The notes: generated from the sequence alone by a model not told the origin. A stretch of DNA of 9,395 nt from an uncultured Prevotella sp. (GCA_945863825.1 CAMBBY010000019.1:1-9395), one strand, 5' to 3'. Numbered from the stretch's first letter, positions 1-7,190 are shown. Made by a program: numbers and translations.

Positions 1-111
1 GGGTACGAGCAGGCGCTTGCCAAACACGACCCTCCCTTCCATTCCTTCAGGAACAGAATAGGTAAACAAGCCTGGAAGCGGCAAAGGAAGTATCACATCT
101 ACGTATTTCAT
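1..111 (-). CDS. priA: Primosomal protein N' (PriA helicase), N-terminal 37 codons only
   Basis: Reading leftwards from an ATG at 109-111, the frame stays open to the window edge and gives 37 residues starting MKYVDVILPLPLPGLFTYSV. This matches the start of Bacteroidota PriA: a beta-strand followed by the 'LPLPLPGLFTYSVP' segment of the N-terminal 3'-OH-binding domain, then a G-x-R-V-V-F-G-K-R stretch. PriA is the cytoplasmic helicase that recognises stalled or recombined forks and reloads the replisome. The helicase and zinc-binding parts lie outside the window. A promoter that fits the Bacteroidota consensus sits just upstream, so the gene is probably transcribed independently of the outer-membrane protein gene before it. 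The assignment rests on a short but distinctive stretch. Confidence 0.85.
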   Translation of the reverse strand, partial: MKYVDVILPLPLPGLFTYSVPEGMEGRVVFGKRLLVP

Positions 112-145
112 ACTGAAAAGTCATCTTGAGAATTATATCGTTGTG

Positions 146-177
146 CAAAGATAACAATAAAAAAGCAGATACCCAAT
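146..177 (-). promoter_or_regulatory. Probable priA promoter (Bacteroidota -33/-7 type)
   Basis: On the minus strand TATCTTTG (146-153) is an exact match to the Bacteroidota -7 consensus TAnnTTTG. An ATTG core (174-177) lies 20 bp upstream, at the right distance for the -33 element, although it is not a full TTTG. The start codon of priA follows about 35 bp downstream of the -7 box, implying a 5' leader of roughly 25-30 nt. The promoter overlaps the terminator hairpin of the preceding gene. Confidence 0.6.
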
Positions 178-194
178 AAAGGTTATCTGCTTTT
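150..194 (-). terminator. Intrinsic terminator after the outer-membrane barrel gene
   Basis: An 11-bp perfect stem (161-171 with 184-194, AAAAGCAGATA on the minus strand) encloses a 12-nt loop. On the minus strand it is followed by a T-rich stretch, TTTTTTATTGTTAT. It lies 40 bp beyond the stop of the gene at 234-863 and could end a transcript that began as far upstream as porP, since no convincing terminator was seen between gldN and this point. Confidence 0.8.
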
Positions 195-233
195 ATATAT
201 TTTAAGAAAGCCAAACTGAACTGGTCCCGATTT

Positions 234-863
234 TTAGAACCAGTAGCCAAGCGCAATCTGCCAAGAATTGTTGCGGCTTCTATCGCTATGCAAAACTGTT
301 TCGCCCACCTTTTCGAGAGAGGCATCTGCAGTCTTTCCACAAGCAATATTGTAGTTAGCAGAAAGCTGTACGTGGCTCAACAAAGTAACACCAGCACCCA
401 CATTGACGCTGAAATTAGACTTCTTCAAAGAATAACTGCTACCAGTATTCCACTTGAAATTCTTATCACCTACGTTGATTCCCCACTGAGGACCCGCAAA
501 GAGGAAGATATTTGCCACGCTGCTCAATCCCCAACCATAGCGTACATTCACAGGAATGTTGAGAGACTTCTGCTTCACATTTTCCTTGGAATATGAATTA
601 TCAATTCCCTGATACTTCACGTCAGCCTCTTTCTGATCATAGAGAGCAGCTGCATCAAAACTCAAGCCAACTACTGGCAAGGTGATCTTCACCATAGGCC
701 CTACAAAGAAACCGGTCTTATTAGAAGCATCGAATACATCTTTGCTGAAAGACATATTGGTAACGTTCAAACCACCTTTCAAACCAAACTTAACCTGTGC
801 GTTAGCCTGCTGCACGAACAGCAATGATGCCAACAACACCATAAAAGTCAATACTTTTTTCAT
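234..863 (-). CDS. Outer-membrane beta-barrel protein, PorT/porin-family type (OMP_b-brl_2-like)
   Basis: The 209-residue product has a clear Sec signal peptide (residues 1-22, MKKVLTFMVLLASLLFVQQA then NA|Q). The mature part is made of alternating short amphipathic strands and Gly/Asn/Ser turns: FGLKGGLNVTNMSF near residue 26, GFFVGPMVKITLP near 51, then SLNIPVNVRYGW, NIFLFAGPQWGINVG, FSVNVGAGVTLL and VQLSANYNIA. It ends with an aromatic residue (GYWF), as expected for BAM-assembled barrels. This is the layout of the small 8-strand 'porin family/PorT family' proteins common in Bacteroidales. Family membership does not give a function, and I do not claim this is PorT itself. It lies 151 bp after gldN on the same strand with an unusual repeat array between them, so co-transcription is possible but unproven. 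Confidence 0.8.
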   Translation of the reverse strand: MKKVLTFMVLLASLLFVQQANAQVKFGLKGGLNVTNMSFSKDVFDASNKTGFFVGPMVKITLPVVGLSFDAAALYDQKEADVKYQGIDNSYSKENVKQKSLNIPVNVRYGWGLSSVANIFLFAGPQWGINVGDKNFKWNTGSSYSLKKSNFSVNVGAGVTLLSHVQLSANYNIACGKTADASLEKVGETVLHSDRSRNNSWQIALGYWF

Positions 864-891
864 ACCTATTTCTCTTTTTTTATTTCTAATA

Positions 892-1000
892 ATTGTTATT
901 CAAATCACATAATTCCAACGATTGTTACTCCAATCATAGTTATTCCAATCATTGTTATTTCATCAATTGATATTTCCAATCATAATTATCTCCAACAATC
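892..1000 (-). repeat. Degenerate 15-bp tandem repeats between gldN and the barrel gene
   Basis: Most of this spacer is built from imperfect copies of a 15-bp unit, minus-strand consensus GATTGGAATAACAAT. On the plus strand the units fall at 892-906, 907-920, 921-935, 936-950, 951-964, 965-981 and 982-1000. Three are exactly 15 bp and closely alike, and the outer ones have diverged or changed length by up to 4 bp. No terminator or promoter matching the -7 consensus is evident inside it. In one minus-strand frame the middle units read D-W-N-N-Y-D-W-S-N-N, and in another a tiny ATG ORF of 15 codons is present. Either may be a by-product of a 15-bp period being divisible by three. Confidence 0.7.
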
Positions 1001-1014
1001 AGAACAATCCAATT

Positions 1015-2061
1015 TTAATGGCGCTCTCTTCTGACAGAAACACGGGCTGCACTGGAGGTAGAAGAACCAGAACTGCGCTGGCGACGGCTTCTTACACTCG
1101 AAGAAGAACCTGAAGACTTAGAAGAATTTCTGCGGTTCTTCTTGACAGTCTTTGCATCCTTCTTACCGGCATTGGAAATACTATCCAGAGAATCCTTTCT
1201 CGCCTGATCGCCCCAGATATTCTTCTCGAAGGCAGCCAATTCTGCCTCAATCCTCTTCTGCTCCTTGCTCATAGCCGAATCAGAAGGACAGTATTGAGCC
1301 AAAGTCTTGCCCAACATATTATTGGTTTTGTAAATCTTTCCTTTATACTGATTTCTGACAAAGTAATCATCCACACTCATCGTCGCAGCATTGTTCAGAT
1401 TACTGGTCATAATCTGCTGTTTAGACAAGTAAGGAGCCAGGTCGCTGTACTTCACCCAGAATAAAGGATATTTATTGCCACCATCTCCGAAATCATCCTC
1501 ACGGGTCATGATAGGACAGAGTGCCAACACCTGAGTATGGAAGGTGGAAGTACGCTGGTCAAAATAAGAAGATTCCTTCACATAGTAAGATTTCACTTCG
1601 CGGGAAGGAATATCACTATTGTCAAGACGCATTCTTCCGTTTGCATCCTTCTCATAATAAATATGGTAATTATCCAGGAATGCCTTTGGCTTCACCAAGT
1701 CTGCATCACTGAAACTCTCGTTGCCGTCCAACTTATACTGGTAAGCCTTGATGCGACCGGAGAGTATCAACTTAAACATATAGGTGAACAGGTTCACCTG
1801 GTTGCCCAATGGTTCCACAGGATAATACAAAGGCGCATTGGCATCATCGTTGAGATTCAACTCGCGATAGATGTCACGTCTCCATACCACATCCTCATCC
1901 ATGGAAGCAGTAGTAGGAAACATGATTTGTGCACGGGTCGTCATGTTGTTGGCATTCGACTTCTGCTGAGCCTTCTGCTGTGCCTGGCGGCGCGCTTCAG
2001 GTTGAGCGCTGATTCCCAGCGTAACACCTGCAAGCATCAAAAGCATAAATATCTTTTTCAT
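1015..2061 (-). CDS. gldN: T9SS ring protein GldN (PorN)
   Basis: GldN is the periplasmic partner of the GldK lipoprotein. Together they form the ring beneath the outer membrane that the GldM shaft contacts during type IX secretion. I start at the ATG at 2059-2061, giving 348 residues that open with a compact Sec signal peptide (MKKIFMLLMLAGVTLGISA|Q). An in-frame ATG 13 codons upstream (2098-2100) would bury that signal behind a polar stretch and overlaps a hairpin. Family hallmarks are the WRRDIYR motif (residues 60-66), a FWVKY strand (201-205) and the segment MSVDDYFVRNQYKGKIYKT (228-246), followed by a helical region to about 290. The last 45 or so residues are a low-complexity Ser/Arg/Lys tail, probably disordered. 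It is the last gene of the core cluster, 112 bp after gldM. Confidence 0.92.
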   Translation of the reverse strand: MKKIFMLLMLAGVTLGISAQPEARRQAQQKAQQKSNANNMTTRAQIMFPTTASMDEDVVWRRDIYRELNLNDDANAPLYYPVEPLGNQVNLFTYMFKLILSGRIKAYQYKLDGNESFSDADLVKPKAFLDNYHIYYEKDANGRMRLDNSDIPSREVKSYYVKESSYFDQRTSTFHTQVLALCPIMTREDDFGDGGNKYPLFWVKYSDLAPYLSKQQIMTSNLNNAATMSVDDYFVRNQYKGKIYKTNNMLGKTLAQYCPSDSAMSKEQKRIEAELAAFEKNIWGDQARKDSLDSISNAGKKDAKTVKKNRRNSSKSSGSSSSVRSRRQRSSGSSTSSAARVSVRRERH

Positions 2062-2098
2062 CACATTGATTTTATTTACTTTGATCATTATGTTATGC

Positions 2099-2147
2099 AT
2101 TCTGGCAAGTTTCCATCCCGCCCAGAATGAATCTCCTGTCCAGATTC
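2099..2147 (-). other. Two adjacent hairpins in the gldM-gldN spacer
   Basis: Reading on the minus strand, GAATCT/AGATTC (2142-2147 with 2129-2134, 7-nt loop) is followed without a gap by ATTCTGG/CCAGAAT (2122-2128 with 2099-2105, 16-nt loop). Both stems are perfect. No T-run follows on the minus strand, so they do not look like an intrinsic terminator. They could stabilise or mark cleavage of the mRNA ahead of gldN. Function is an inference. Confidence 0.4.
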
Positions 2148-2173
2148 GCCTTTTTCCTATTCCAGACTCTCTC

Positions 2174-3730
2174 TTACCTCACAATCACTTCCATTGCAGC
2201 GGAGAGATTGCGGGTAATGCCATCAGGACCAACTGCCTTGATATGAGAAATGTAGAAACGGCGGTTTCTGGACAAGCGACGGAATTCCTCGCGCTGACGC
2301 TCTGAGAAATTGGCACCTGCTGAAGCAAGAGGAACAGCATTTCCCATATTGTCGAAGAATACAGTCTCGAAACTCAGCACCTTGAACGGAATATCGAGCA
2401 ATCCGTCATCAATCGCGGCATGAATGCCTGTTGCTCCCATCAGAGAAGCCTTTGACAGAGCACCGCCTCTATATCTGTTGGTACCCAAAGCCAGATAAGC
2501 AGTTGGGTCTGGAAGTTTTCTGACATGGAAAACAAACGGTGGCATCGTACGGGTCTGTCCCTTGTCACGAGCCGTAACTGTAATCGTCACATCCTTGCCT
2601 ACAGCAGATGGAACTGCCACGAAATGTCCATTTCCCTTGGAGATGAAGGAACCGCCACTCATGCTGGCAGAAATCGCATTGGCAGGAACTCCCGGTACGC
2701 TGATACTGATTGGATTGTGGAAACCGGCATAGAGCACATTCATCATGTCGGCTGCCACAGTAGCAGTATTAGGAGCCGGAATCACACTGTACTTCTGCAG
2801 GAAATTGCGTCGCAAGACATCTCCCTTGGCATTGTGCATCAGAATATATCCGCTGAACTGGTGTTCGCCTACGCCTCCAGCAGTAAAGGAATACTGCCCA
2901 TGAGCCGTATTCACGCGCATACCATTCACATAGATTTCCGGTTGCTGGGTAGTATCCACAGCCGCCATCACGATGTTGGCATTGAAGCGCTCGCCAGGAT
3001 AAAGCGTAGTCTTCTCCGGAATCACAAAGGCATCAAGTTTGTTGACGCGAATATCCTTCATATCTATATTAGAAACGAGGGTATGGAGCACCTCTCCTTC
3101 CGCATAGCGCACATCACTCTGCAGTTTGGAGAGCAAAGTGATAGCAGCAGCCACAGGCATATTCTCAAACATATATTCCTGCCAGTTTTTGCCCAAAGTC
3201 GTTGAATTCTTTGGCACAACTGTAGCGAGGTTGCTCTGAATGATTTTCTTCTGATGCTCGTCAGTCACCATGGTGAGGATACGCTCACGATAACGGTTGA
3301 TGGCATCATAGAGTTTCTTGCCTTTCCCCGTACCAGGAGCCAGCATCACGATGCCCGCAGCTTCCAGATTATCCTTGTTCTCGATGTTTTTCACATCGCC
3401 ATCCTTTCCATCAGCCTCTCTGACGATGGCTTCTTTCAACTGCTGTGCGAAGTTGTAGAGCGAGTCACTCATTTCCTTCACCTGAGTAGCCTTCTCAAAC
3501 CATTCTTTCACCTTGGCAGGATTCTTCTTCATCTGCTCGCTGAAATCCCCATAGATAGCAGCATTCTCTGCAGAAGAATTGGCCGTGGTACGGTTCAAGC
3601 TTTCCTCCACAATAGAGAATCCGTTGAGCACCTCGGTAGAGATGTTCAATGCAAGCATGGCCATGAGGACGACATACATCAAGTTGATCATCTTCTGGCG
3701 CGGTGAAACGGGTCTTTTCTTTATTGCCAT
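2174..3730 (-). CDS. gldM: T9SS motor shaft protein GldM (PorM)
   Basis: GldM has one N-terminal transmembrane helix inserted in the GldL pentamer and a long periplasmic shaft that carries motor movement to the GldK/GldN ring. The 518-residue protein begins with the diagnostic PRQKMINLMYVVLMAMLALN (residues 10-29). Arg11 aligns with the Arg9 of Flavobacterium GldM reported to pair with a GldL glutamate. After the helix come a helical domain (about 36-222, Asn/Ala/Lys-rich) and three beta-rich domains (about 229-317, 320-405 and 408-518). The sequence SVPGVPANAISASMSGG in the third is typical of the family. Length is close to PorM of Porphyromonas. The gene follows gldL by 32 bp, and the ATG start is the only one ahead of the membrane helix. 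Confidence 0.96.
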   Translation of the reverse strand: MAIKKRPVSPRQKMINLMYVVLMAMLALNISTEVLNGFSIVEESLNRTTANSSAENAAIYGDFSEQMKKNPAKVKEWFEKATQVKEMSDSLYNFAQQLKEAIVREADGKDGDVKNIENKDNLEAAGIVMLAPGTGKGKKLYDAINRYRERILTMVTDEHQKKIIQSNLATVVPKNSTTLGKNWQEYMFENMPVAAAITLLSKLQSDVRYAEGEVLHTLVSNIDMKDIRVNKLDAFVIPEKTTLYPGERFNANIVMAAVDTTQQPEIYVNGMRVNTAHGQYSFTAGGVGEHQFSGYILMHNAKGDVLRRNFLQKYSVIPAPNTATVAADMMNVLYAGFHNPISISVPGVPANAISASMSGGSFISKGNGHFVAVPSAVGKDVTITVTARDKGQTRTMPPFVFHVRKLPDPTAYLALGTNRYRGGALSKASLMGATGIHAAIDDGLLDIPFKVLSFETVFFDNMGNAVPLASAGANFSERQREEFRRLSRNRRFYISHIKAVGPDGITRNLSAAMEVIVR

Positions 3731-3762
3731 TTATTTATAACTGAAAAATTCGATTGAATGCT

Positions 3763-4671
3763 TTACTCTTCACTTACATGTGGGGCAGCAGCTCTCATAT
3801 TGACAGTCATGGCCTCAATCATGCGAGTATAAATCTTGTTGAGCTGCTCTATCTGCTGAGCCATCTTTCTGCTCTGCTCATTGATCTGGTCGATAGTGCC
3901 AATCTGCTGACTGGCACCCTTCAGCTGCATTTCATATACCTTGCTGATACCGGTAAGCGTACGGTTCAGATTTTCCATTTCCTCGCTGTCGCGGGTCAGG
4001 CGGCTGCTCTGTTCATTTACCTTTTCGAGGGTTTCCACCAGTTTCTTCAACTCTTCCACATAATTGTTCTGTGCTTCCTCCATTTCTGGAGTTATCTGCT
4101 GCTGACCACCAACCCATGCAGTAGAACCAGCAACAGGCTGCTGAGCGACAACATCTGCATCCTTATCATCTGAAGATGATGCAGAGACAGAAGAAGCTGC
4201 TGCAGAAACTGGAGATGAAGCTGTGCCTTCAGAAGTTGCTGCAGAAGCAATGCCCTGAGAAGCAGTAGCACCTGGAGCAAAGACAATCGGCTGTCCCACA
4301 ACCACAGCATCTCCGGAAACAGGATGAGAACCCGAAACCGGTTGAGAACCAGCTACAGAATTATTTGTATCATAAGTGACCTTGCCCGTCTCCAGATATT
4401 CTTCAGTAATATGTGTAGGAATATCACGACCATCGGCAGTCTTATCAAAAGGACGGTCGAAAGCTGACAGGAAGAATACCAATACCTCAGTACCCATACC
4501 CAAGAACAACATCAAATTGGCTCCCGGCAAGTGAGTCAACTTAAAGAGGGTACCCAAGATAACGATAGATGCACCCCAACTATATGCATAGTTCAGGAAC
4601 GTTTGTCCAGGCACGCTATCCATCCACTTTTGCAGACGGTAAACGATATTAAACTTACTGTAATCGCCCAT
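3763..4671 (-). CDS. gldL: T9SS inner-membrane motor protein GldL (PorL)
   Basis: GldL is the proton-channel stator of the T9SS motor and forms a pentamer around two GldM helices. Two membrane helices are visible, about residues 24-45 and 50-71. Residues matching the protonatable set discussed for Flavobacterium GldL are present: Tyr30, Lys44, His47 and, inside helix 2, Glu62 (motif GMGTEVLVFFLSAF). Asp72 stands where that protein has Glu. A conserved-looking cytoplasmic segment (74-100) leads to an Ala/Ser/Gly/Pro-rich linker (about 105-190). This is followed by a Gln/Glu/Leu-rich predicted coiled coil (about 195-290). At 302 residues it is longer than flavobacterial GldL but close to PorL. 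It starts 5 bp after the gldK stop, indicating tight translational linkage. Confidence 0.95.
   Translation of the reverse strand: MGDYSKFNIVYRLQKWMDSVPGQTFLNYAYSWGASIVILGTLFKLTHLPGANLMLFLGMGTEVLVFFLSAFDRPFDKTADGRDIPTHITEEYLETGKVTYDTNNSVAGSQPVSGSHPVSGDAVVVGQPIVFAPGATASQGIASAATSEGTASSPVSAAASSVSASSSDDKDADVVAQQPVAGSTAWVGGQQQITPEMEEAQNNYVEELKKLVETLEKVNEQSSRLTRDSEEMENLNRTLTGISKVYEMQLKGASQQIGTIDQINEQSRKMAQQIEQLNKIYTRMIEAMTVNMRAAAPHVSEE
4315..4350 (-). repeat. 18-bp tandem duplication inside the gldL linker
   Basis: Two adjacent 18-bp units (4315-4332 and 4333-4350) differ at only three positions and encode GSQPVS-GSHPVS, about residues 108-119 of GldL. The duplication keeps the reading frame and lies in the low-complexity linker between the membrane part and the coiled coil. 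Confidence 0.7.
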
Positions 4672-4676
4672 TTTTA

Positions 4677-6143
4677 TTATCTCCTATTCTTTGATTTTGT
4701 AGGTTTCTGTTTTGCACTTGATGTAGTTGCGAGACTTCTCACACATCTGAATCCGATATACGAACGAGGCTGGTTCTGATATTCCCAAGAGCGCCATGCC
4801 GAACGTATGAAAGACTCTGGATCCTTCCAAGATCCACCCCTCACGCTTTTCTTCTTCAAGCGGTAAGGATCCTCCTTGGCTGCATTATAAACAAGCGTTG
4901 GATTCAGATCGTTCATGGCATCAACACCCGCTTCCGTATAAATCGTACTGGTCCATTCAGCCACATTACCTGCCATATCATACAGTCCGTTAGAATTAGG
5001 AGAATAGATACCCACTCGGCTTGTTATCAGGTTTCCGTCCTTGGTATAATTACCACGGTCTGGCTTGAAATTGGCATAGAAACATCCATCCCCATTCTTT
5101 ACATCCTTGTTTTCCCAAGGGAATTCATTCTGCTCCTTACCGCGGGCTGCATACTCCCACTCTGCCTCAGTAGGTAGACGATATCTCTGTATGAAACGTG
5201 CCTCAGGACCCAAGCCTTTCAACAAATAGTCCGTACGCCAGGCACAGAATGCATTCGCCTGTTCCCAAGTAACGCCTATCACAGGATAATCATTATAGGC
5301 AGGATTGCTGAAATAACTTCTGAGATAAGTCTCATTATCAGAATTCTTGAAGTCATTCACCCAACAAGTCGTATCCGGATAAACATTCACGATATAAGTA
5401 TTGAGAAAATCCCAAGGTCCACTCAACTGTCGGTTGATGGTCTGTCTCACGATTCTTCCCTCGTCATCCACATAGGCCGTATCCTTGGAAATCATGACCA
5501 CCTCGTTCGGATCCACCTCAATATCAGTATTGAGGTTACGCTCAGAAACATTGAGACGGTTGCGACGCAAGGCAGCGGCAGTATAATCATAGATTTCATA
5601 CTTATAGTTGAGCTGACTCCAGTCTATCAACTTTTCTCCCGTCACAGGATTGGTCGTATAAAGACTCTCAATGGCACGCAGTTCATCCTCATTAGGTTTC
5701 TTAGGAAGATTCTTCTTCCAGTTGACACGCGGAGGCACAGGTTCACCATTCTTATCTTCCGTAATCATATAAGTTTCATCGCCTCCATAAGAAGGATCAG
5801 CAAGACGGGTACGCAAGATAGAATCTCTCACGTAAGCAACAAATTGCTTATATTCAGAGTTGGTAATTTCAGTATCGTCCATCCAGAAACCATCCACAGA
5901 GATTTCCTTCACAGGCGTTTTTCCACCCCAAAGAGAGTCTTGCTTTTCCAAGCCCATCTTCAGGAAGCCACGGTTCACCTTCACCATGCCGTAAGGAGCT
6001 GGCTCGGTAAATCCCCTGCCAGATACGCCCACGACTTCACCACCACGACCTGCCATCGAGGTAGATTTGGCACCGAAACATCCAGTCAATGCCACCAGCA
6101 CAAAGGCTGAGCAAAGCCACATGATACCTTTCTTCATATTCAT
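4677..6143 (-). CDS. gldK: T9SS ring lipoprotein GldK (PorK), FGE-sulfatase fold
   Basis: GldK is an outer-membrane-anchored lipoprotein that assembles with GldN into the T9SS periplasmic ring. The signal peptide ends in a lipobox LTGC with Cys22 as the acylation site. The body is an FGE-sulfatase (formylglycine-generating-enzyme-like) domain. Landmarks are FWMDDTEITNSEYKQFV (86-102), YPVIGVTWEQANAFCAWR (286-303), YRLPTEAEWEYAARG (321-335), GLYDMAGNVAEWTS (386-399), VRGGSW (434-439) and the closing GFRCVR (464-469). A large insertion (about 115-285) separates the first landmarks from the rest. The stretch after RGGSW lacks the paired cysteines of active FGE, so the fold is presumably structural. 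The basic tail (478-488) is Lys/Arg-rich. An ATG two codons later (6135-6137) is an equally possible start. It follows porP by 12 bp; length is close to PorK. Confidence 0.95.
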   Translation of the reverse strand: MNMKKGIMWLCSAFVLVALTGCFGAKSTSMAGRGGEVVGVSGRGFTEPAPYGMVKVNRGFLKMGLEKQDSLWGGKTPVKEISVDGFWMDDTEITNSEYKQFVAYVRDSILRTRLADPSYGGDETYMITEDKNGEPVPPRVNWKKNLPKKPNEDELRAIESLYTTNPVTGEKLIDWSQLNYKYEIYDYTAAALRRNRLNVSERNLNTDIEVDPNEVVMISKDTAYVDDEGRIVRQTINRQLSGPWDFLNTYIVNVYPDTTCWVNDFKNSDNETYLRSYFSNPAYNDYPVIGVTWEQANAFCAWRTDYLLKGLGPEARFIQRYRLPTEAEWEYAARGKEQNEFPWENKDVKNGDGCFYANFKPDRGNYTKDGNLITSRVGIYSPNSNGLYDMAGNVAEWTSTIYTEAGVDAMNDLNPTLVYNAAKEDPYRLKKKSVRGGSWKDPESFIRSAWRSWEYQNQPRSYIGFRCVRSLATTSSAKQKPTKSKNRR

Positions 6144-6155
6144 ATTATTCTTATA

Positions 6156-7094
6156 CTATAGTATTCTTACACTTTTATGTTTATTTCTTCCTTTTTTTAC
6201 GAGATTGATGTCAGTCTGATAACCGACAAATAGCTCATGACTTCCATTGCCAGGACTGATAGCCGACGTGTACATTTCATAACTGTAACCTAACACCACT
6301 CCGTGGAACATTCCACCAACAAGGAACGTAACGGAATTGGTAGGACTATAAGACACACCGCCATACATCATTTTCTTCTCATGCGTATAGACCATCCTGC
6401 AACTTACATCTCCCCGCCAGGTCACTCCATCGTATCTGACAAGAGTAGAAGGCTTTATTGATAAAAACGGATTTCTTAACTTAATATTGTATCCGCCAGT
6501 CAAATAATAAGTTGCATCTATCTGCATTTCATTCGTTTCACCCATTTCAATCTTAGGGGCATTCAGATGCTGTCCAGAAATTCCCACATACCAGGCACCA
6601 TGTGAATAATAAAGCCCAAAGCCAAGATCCAGTCCGTTTCCATCAATCTGAGAGGTGGAGAAAGCTGGGTCATTAGATTCTCCTAAATCCACTTTGCTGC
6701 CATCAAAACTTTCACTTAGGAAACCAGCTTGAATACCGGCACTGAGCATACCCTTAAAAAGCCGTTTCTTGAAAGCATATTGCAAAGCCAACTTCTGATG
6801 AGTGAACAAACCTATCTGGTCGTTCATGAATTGCACACCGACGCCATGATAATTCTTCAAGGCATAGAAAGGCAAATCGGCTCCAGCATACATGGTCCGG
6901 GGATTATGCTCAAAACCAGCCATGTCTAATGCATAATCAATATTCACATTTATCTTGGCTTGTTTACCTACCGCACCAGGATTGAAAGAAGGTTCCATAT
7001 CAAAATAATGACTAAAAGAAGGATCGTACTGAGCATAACAGGTGGTTATACCCAGTATCATCAACAAAGTCGCTATTTTAATTCTTTTATACAC
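6156..7094 (-). CDS. porP: T9SS outer-membrane protein of the PorP/SprF family
   Basis: PorP/SprF proteins are outer-membrane barrels of about 14 strands linked to the T9SS core and to its secreted partners. This one has 312 residues, a signal peptide cleaved near TCYA|Q (residue 21), and the family signature YDPSFSHYFDMEPSFNPGAVG (23-43). That is followed by MYAGADLPF (68-76) and alternating barrel strands such as GMLSAGIQAGFLSE, LDLGFGLYYSHGAWYVGISG and VTFLVGGMFHGVVLGYSYEM. It ends with the family-like SHELFVGYQTDINL and a basic tail (300-309). The start codon is GTG (7092-7094): the frame has a stop 8 codons upstream and the next ATG (residue 12) would destroy the signal peptide. First gene of the porP-gldKLMN cluster; position and length fit a true PorP rather than one of the dispersed paralogues. 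Confidence 0.9.
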   Translation of the reverse strand: MYKRIKIATLLMILGITTCYAQYDPSFSHYFDMEPSFNPGAVGKQAKINVNIDYALDMAGFEHNPRTMYAGADLPFYALKNYHGVGVQFMNDQIGLFTHQKLALQYAFKKRLFKGMLSAGIQAGFLSESFDGSKVDLGESNDPAFSTSQIDGNGLDLGFGLYYSHGAWYVGISGQHLNAPKIEMGETNEMQIDATYYLTGGYNIKLRNPFLSIKPSTLVRYDGVTWRGDVSCRMVYTHEKKMMYGGVSYSPTNSVTFLVGGMFHGVVLGYSYEMYTSAISPGNGSHELFVGYQTDINLVKKGRNKHKSVRIL

Positions 7095-7141
7095 GATACT
7101 ATAACGGATTTTTTCTCAAAATATTGTATAAATCGGGAATA

Positions 7142-7190
7142 GAGATAAAAAATAAAATGAAAAAGGCTGCCCTTATCCATAAGAGCAGCC
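7142..7190 (-). terminator. Strong intrinsic terminator between abiEii and porP
   Basis: An 11-bp stem with one G-T pair (7165-7175 with 7180-7190) is closed by a 4-nt loop. On the minus strand it is followed by TTTTTCATTTTATTTTTTAT (7145-7164). It can end the abiE transcript. It also lies only about 70 bp upstream of porP, so it could equally be a leader terminator for the secretion operon. Confidence 0.85.

Noticed and set aside
907..951. Tiny ORF MIGITMIGVTIVGIM in the repeat array as a leader peptide
   Set aside because: It is a direct product of the repeat period being divisible by three, with no conserved codon run or linked attenuator.
892..1000. CRISPR-like array
   Set aside because: The units are contiguous, degenerate and 15 bp long with no unique spacers, so this is a tandem repeat and not CRISPR.
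1537..2130. Plus-strand open frame of 197 codons opposite gldN
   Set aside because: Antisense shadow of gldN without family features.
2525..3706. Long plus-strand open frames (226 and 150 codons) opposite gldM
   Set aside because: They mirror the strongly conserved gldM frame, their translations are rich in His, Ile, Arg and Ser as antisense frames often are, and they show no recognisable domain, signal or initiation context.
3754..4173. Plus-strand frame of 139 codons with Leu-rich, membrane-like segments
   Set aside because: The Leu and Phe runs are the antisense reading of the Gln/Glu/Lys coiled coil of GldL, not a real membrane protein.
6153..6164. Perfect 12-bp palindrome ATACTATAGTAT across the porP stop and gldK start junction
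   Set aside because: About two such palindromes are expected by chance in a window of this size, and it is very AT-rich; the position alone is not enough.
7095..7141. Possible porP promoter (minus-strand TACAATATTTTG)
   Set aside because: It misses the TAnnTTTG spacing by one base and has no clear -33 element, so I do not call it.
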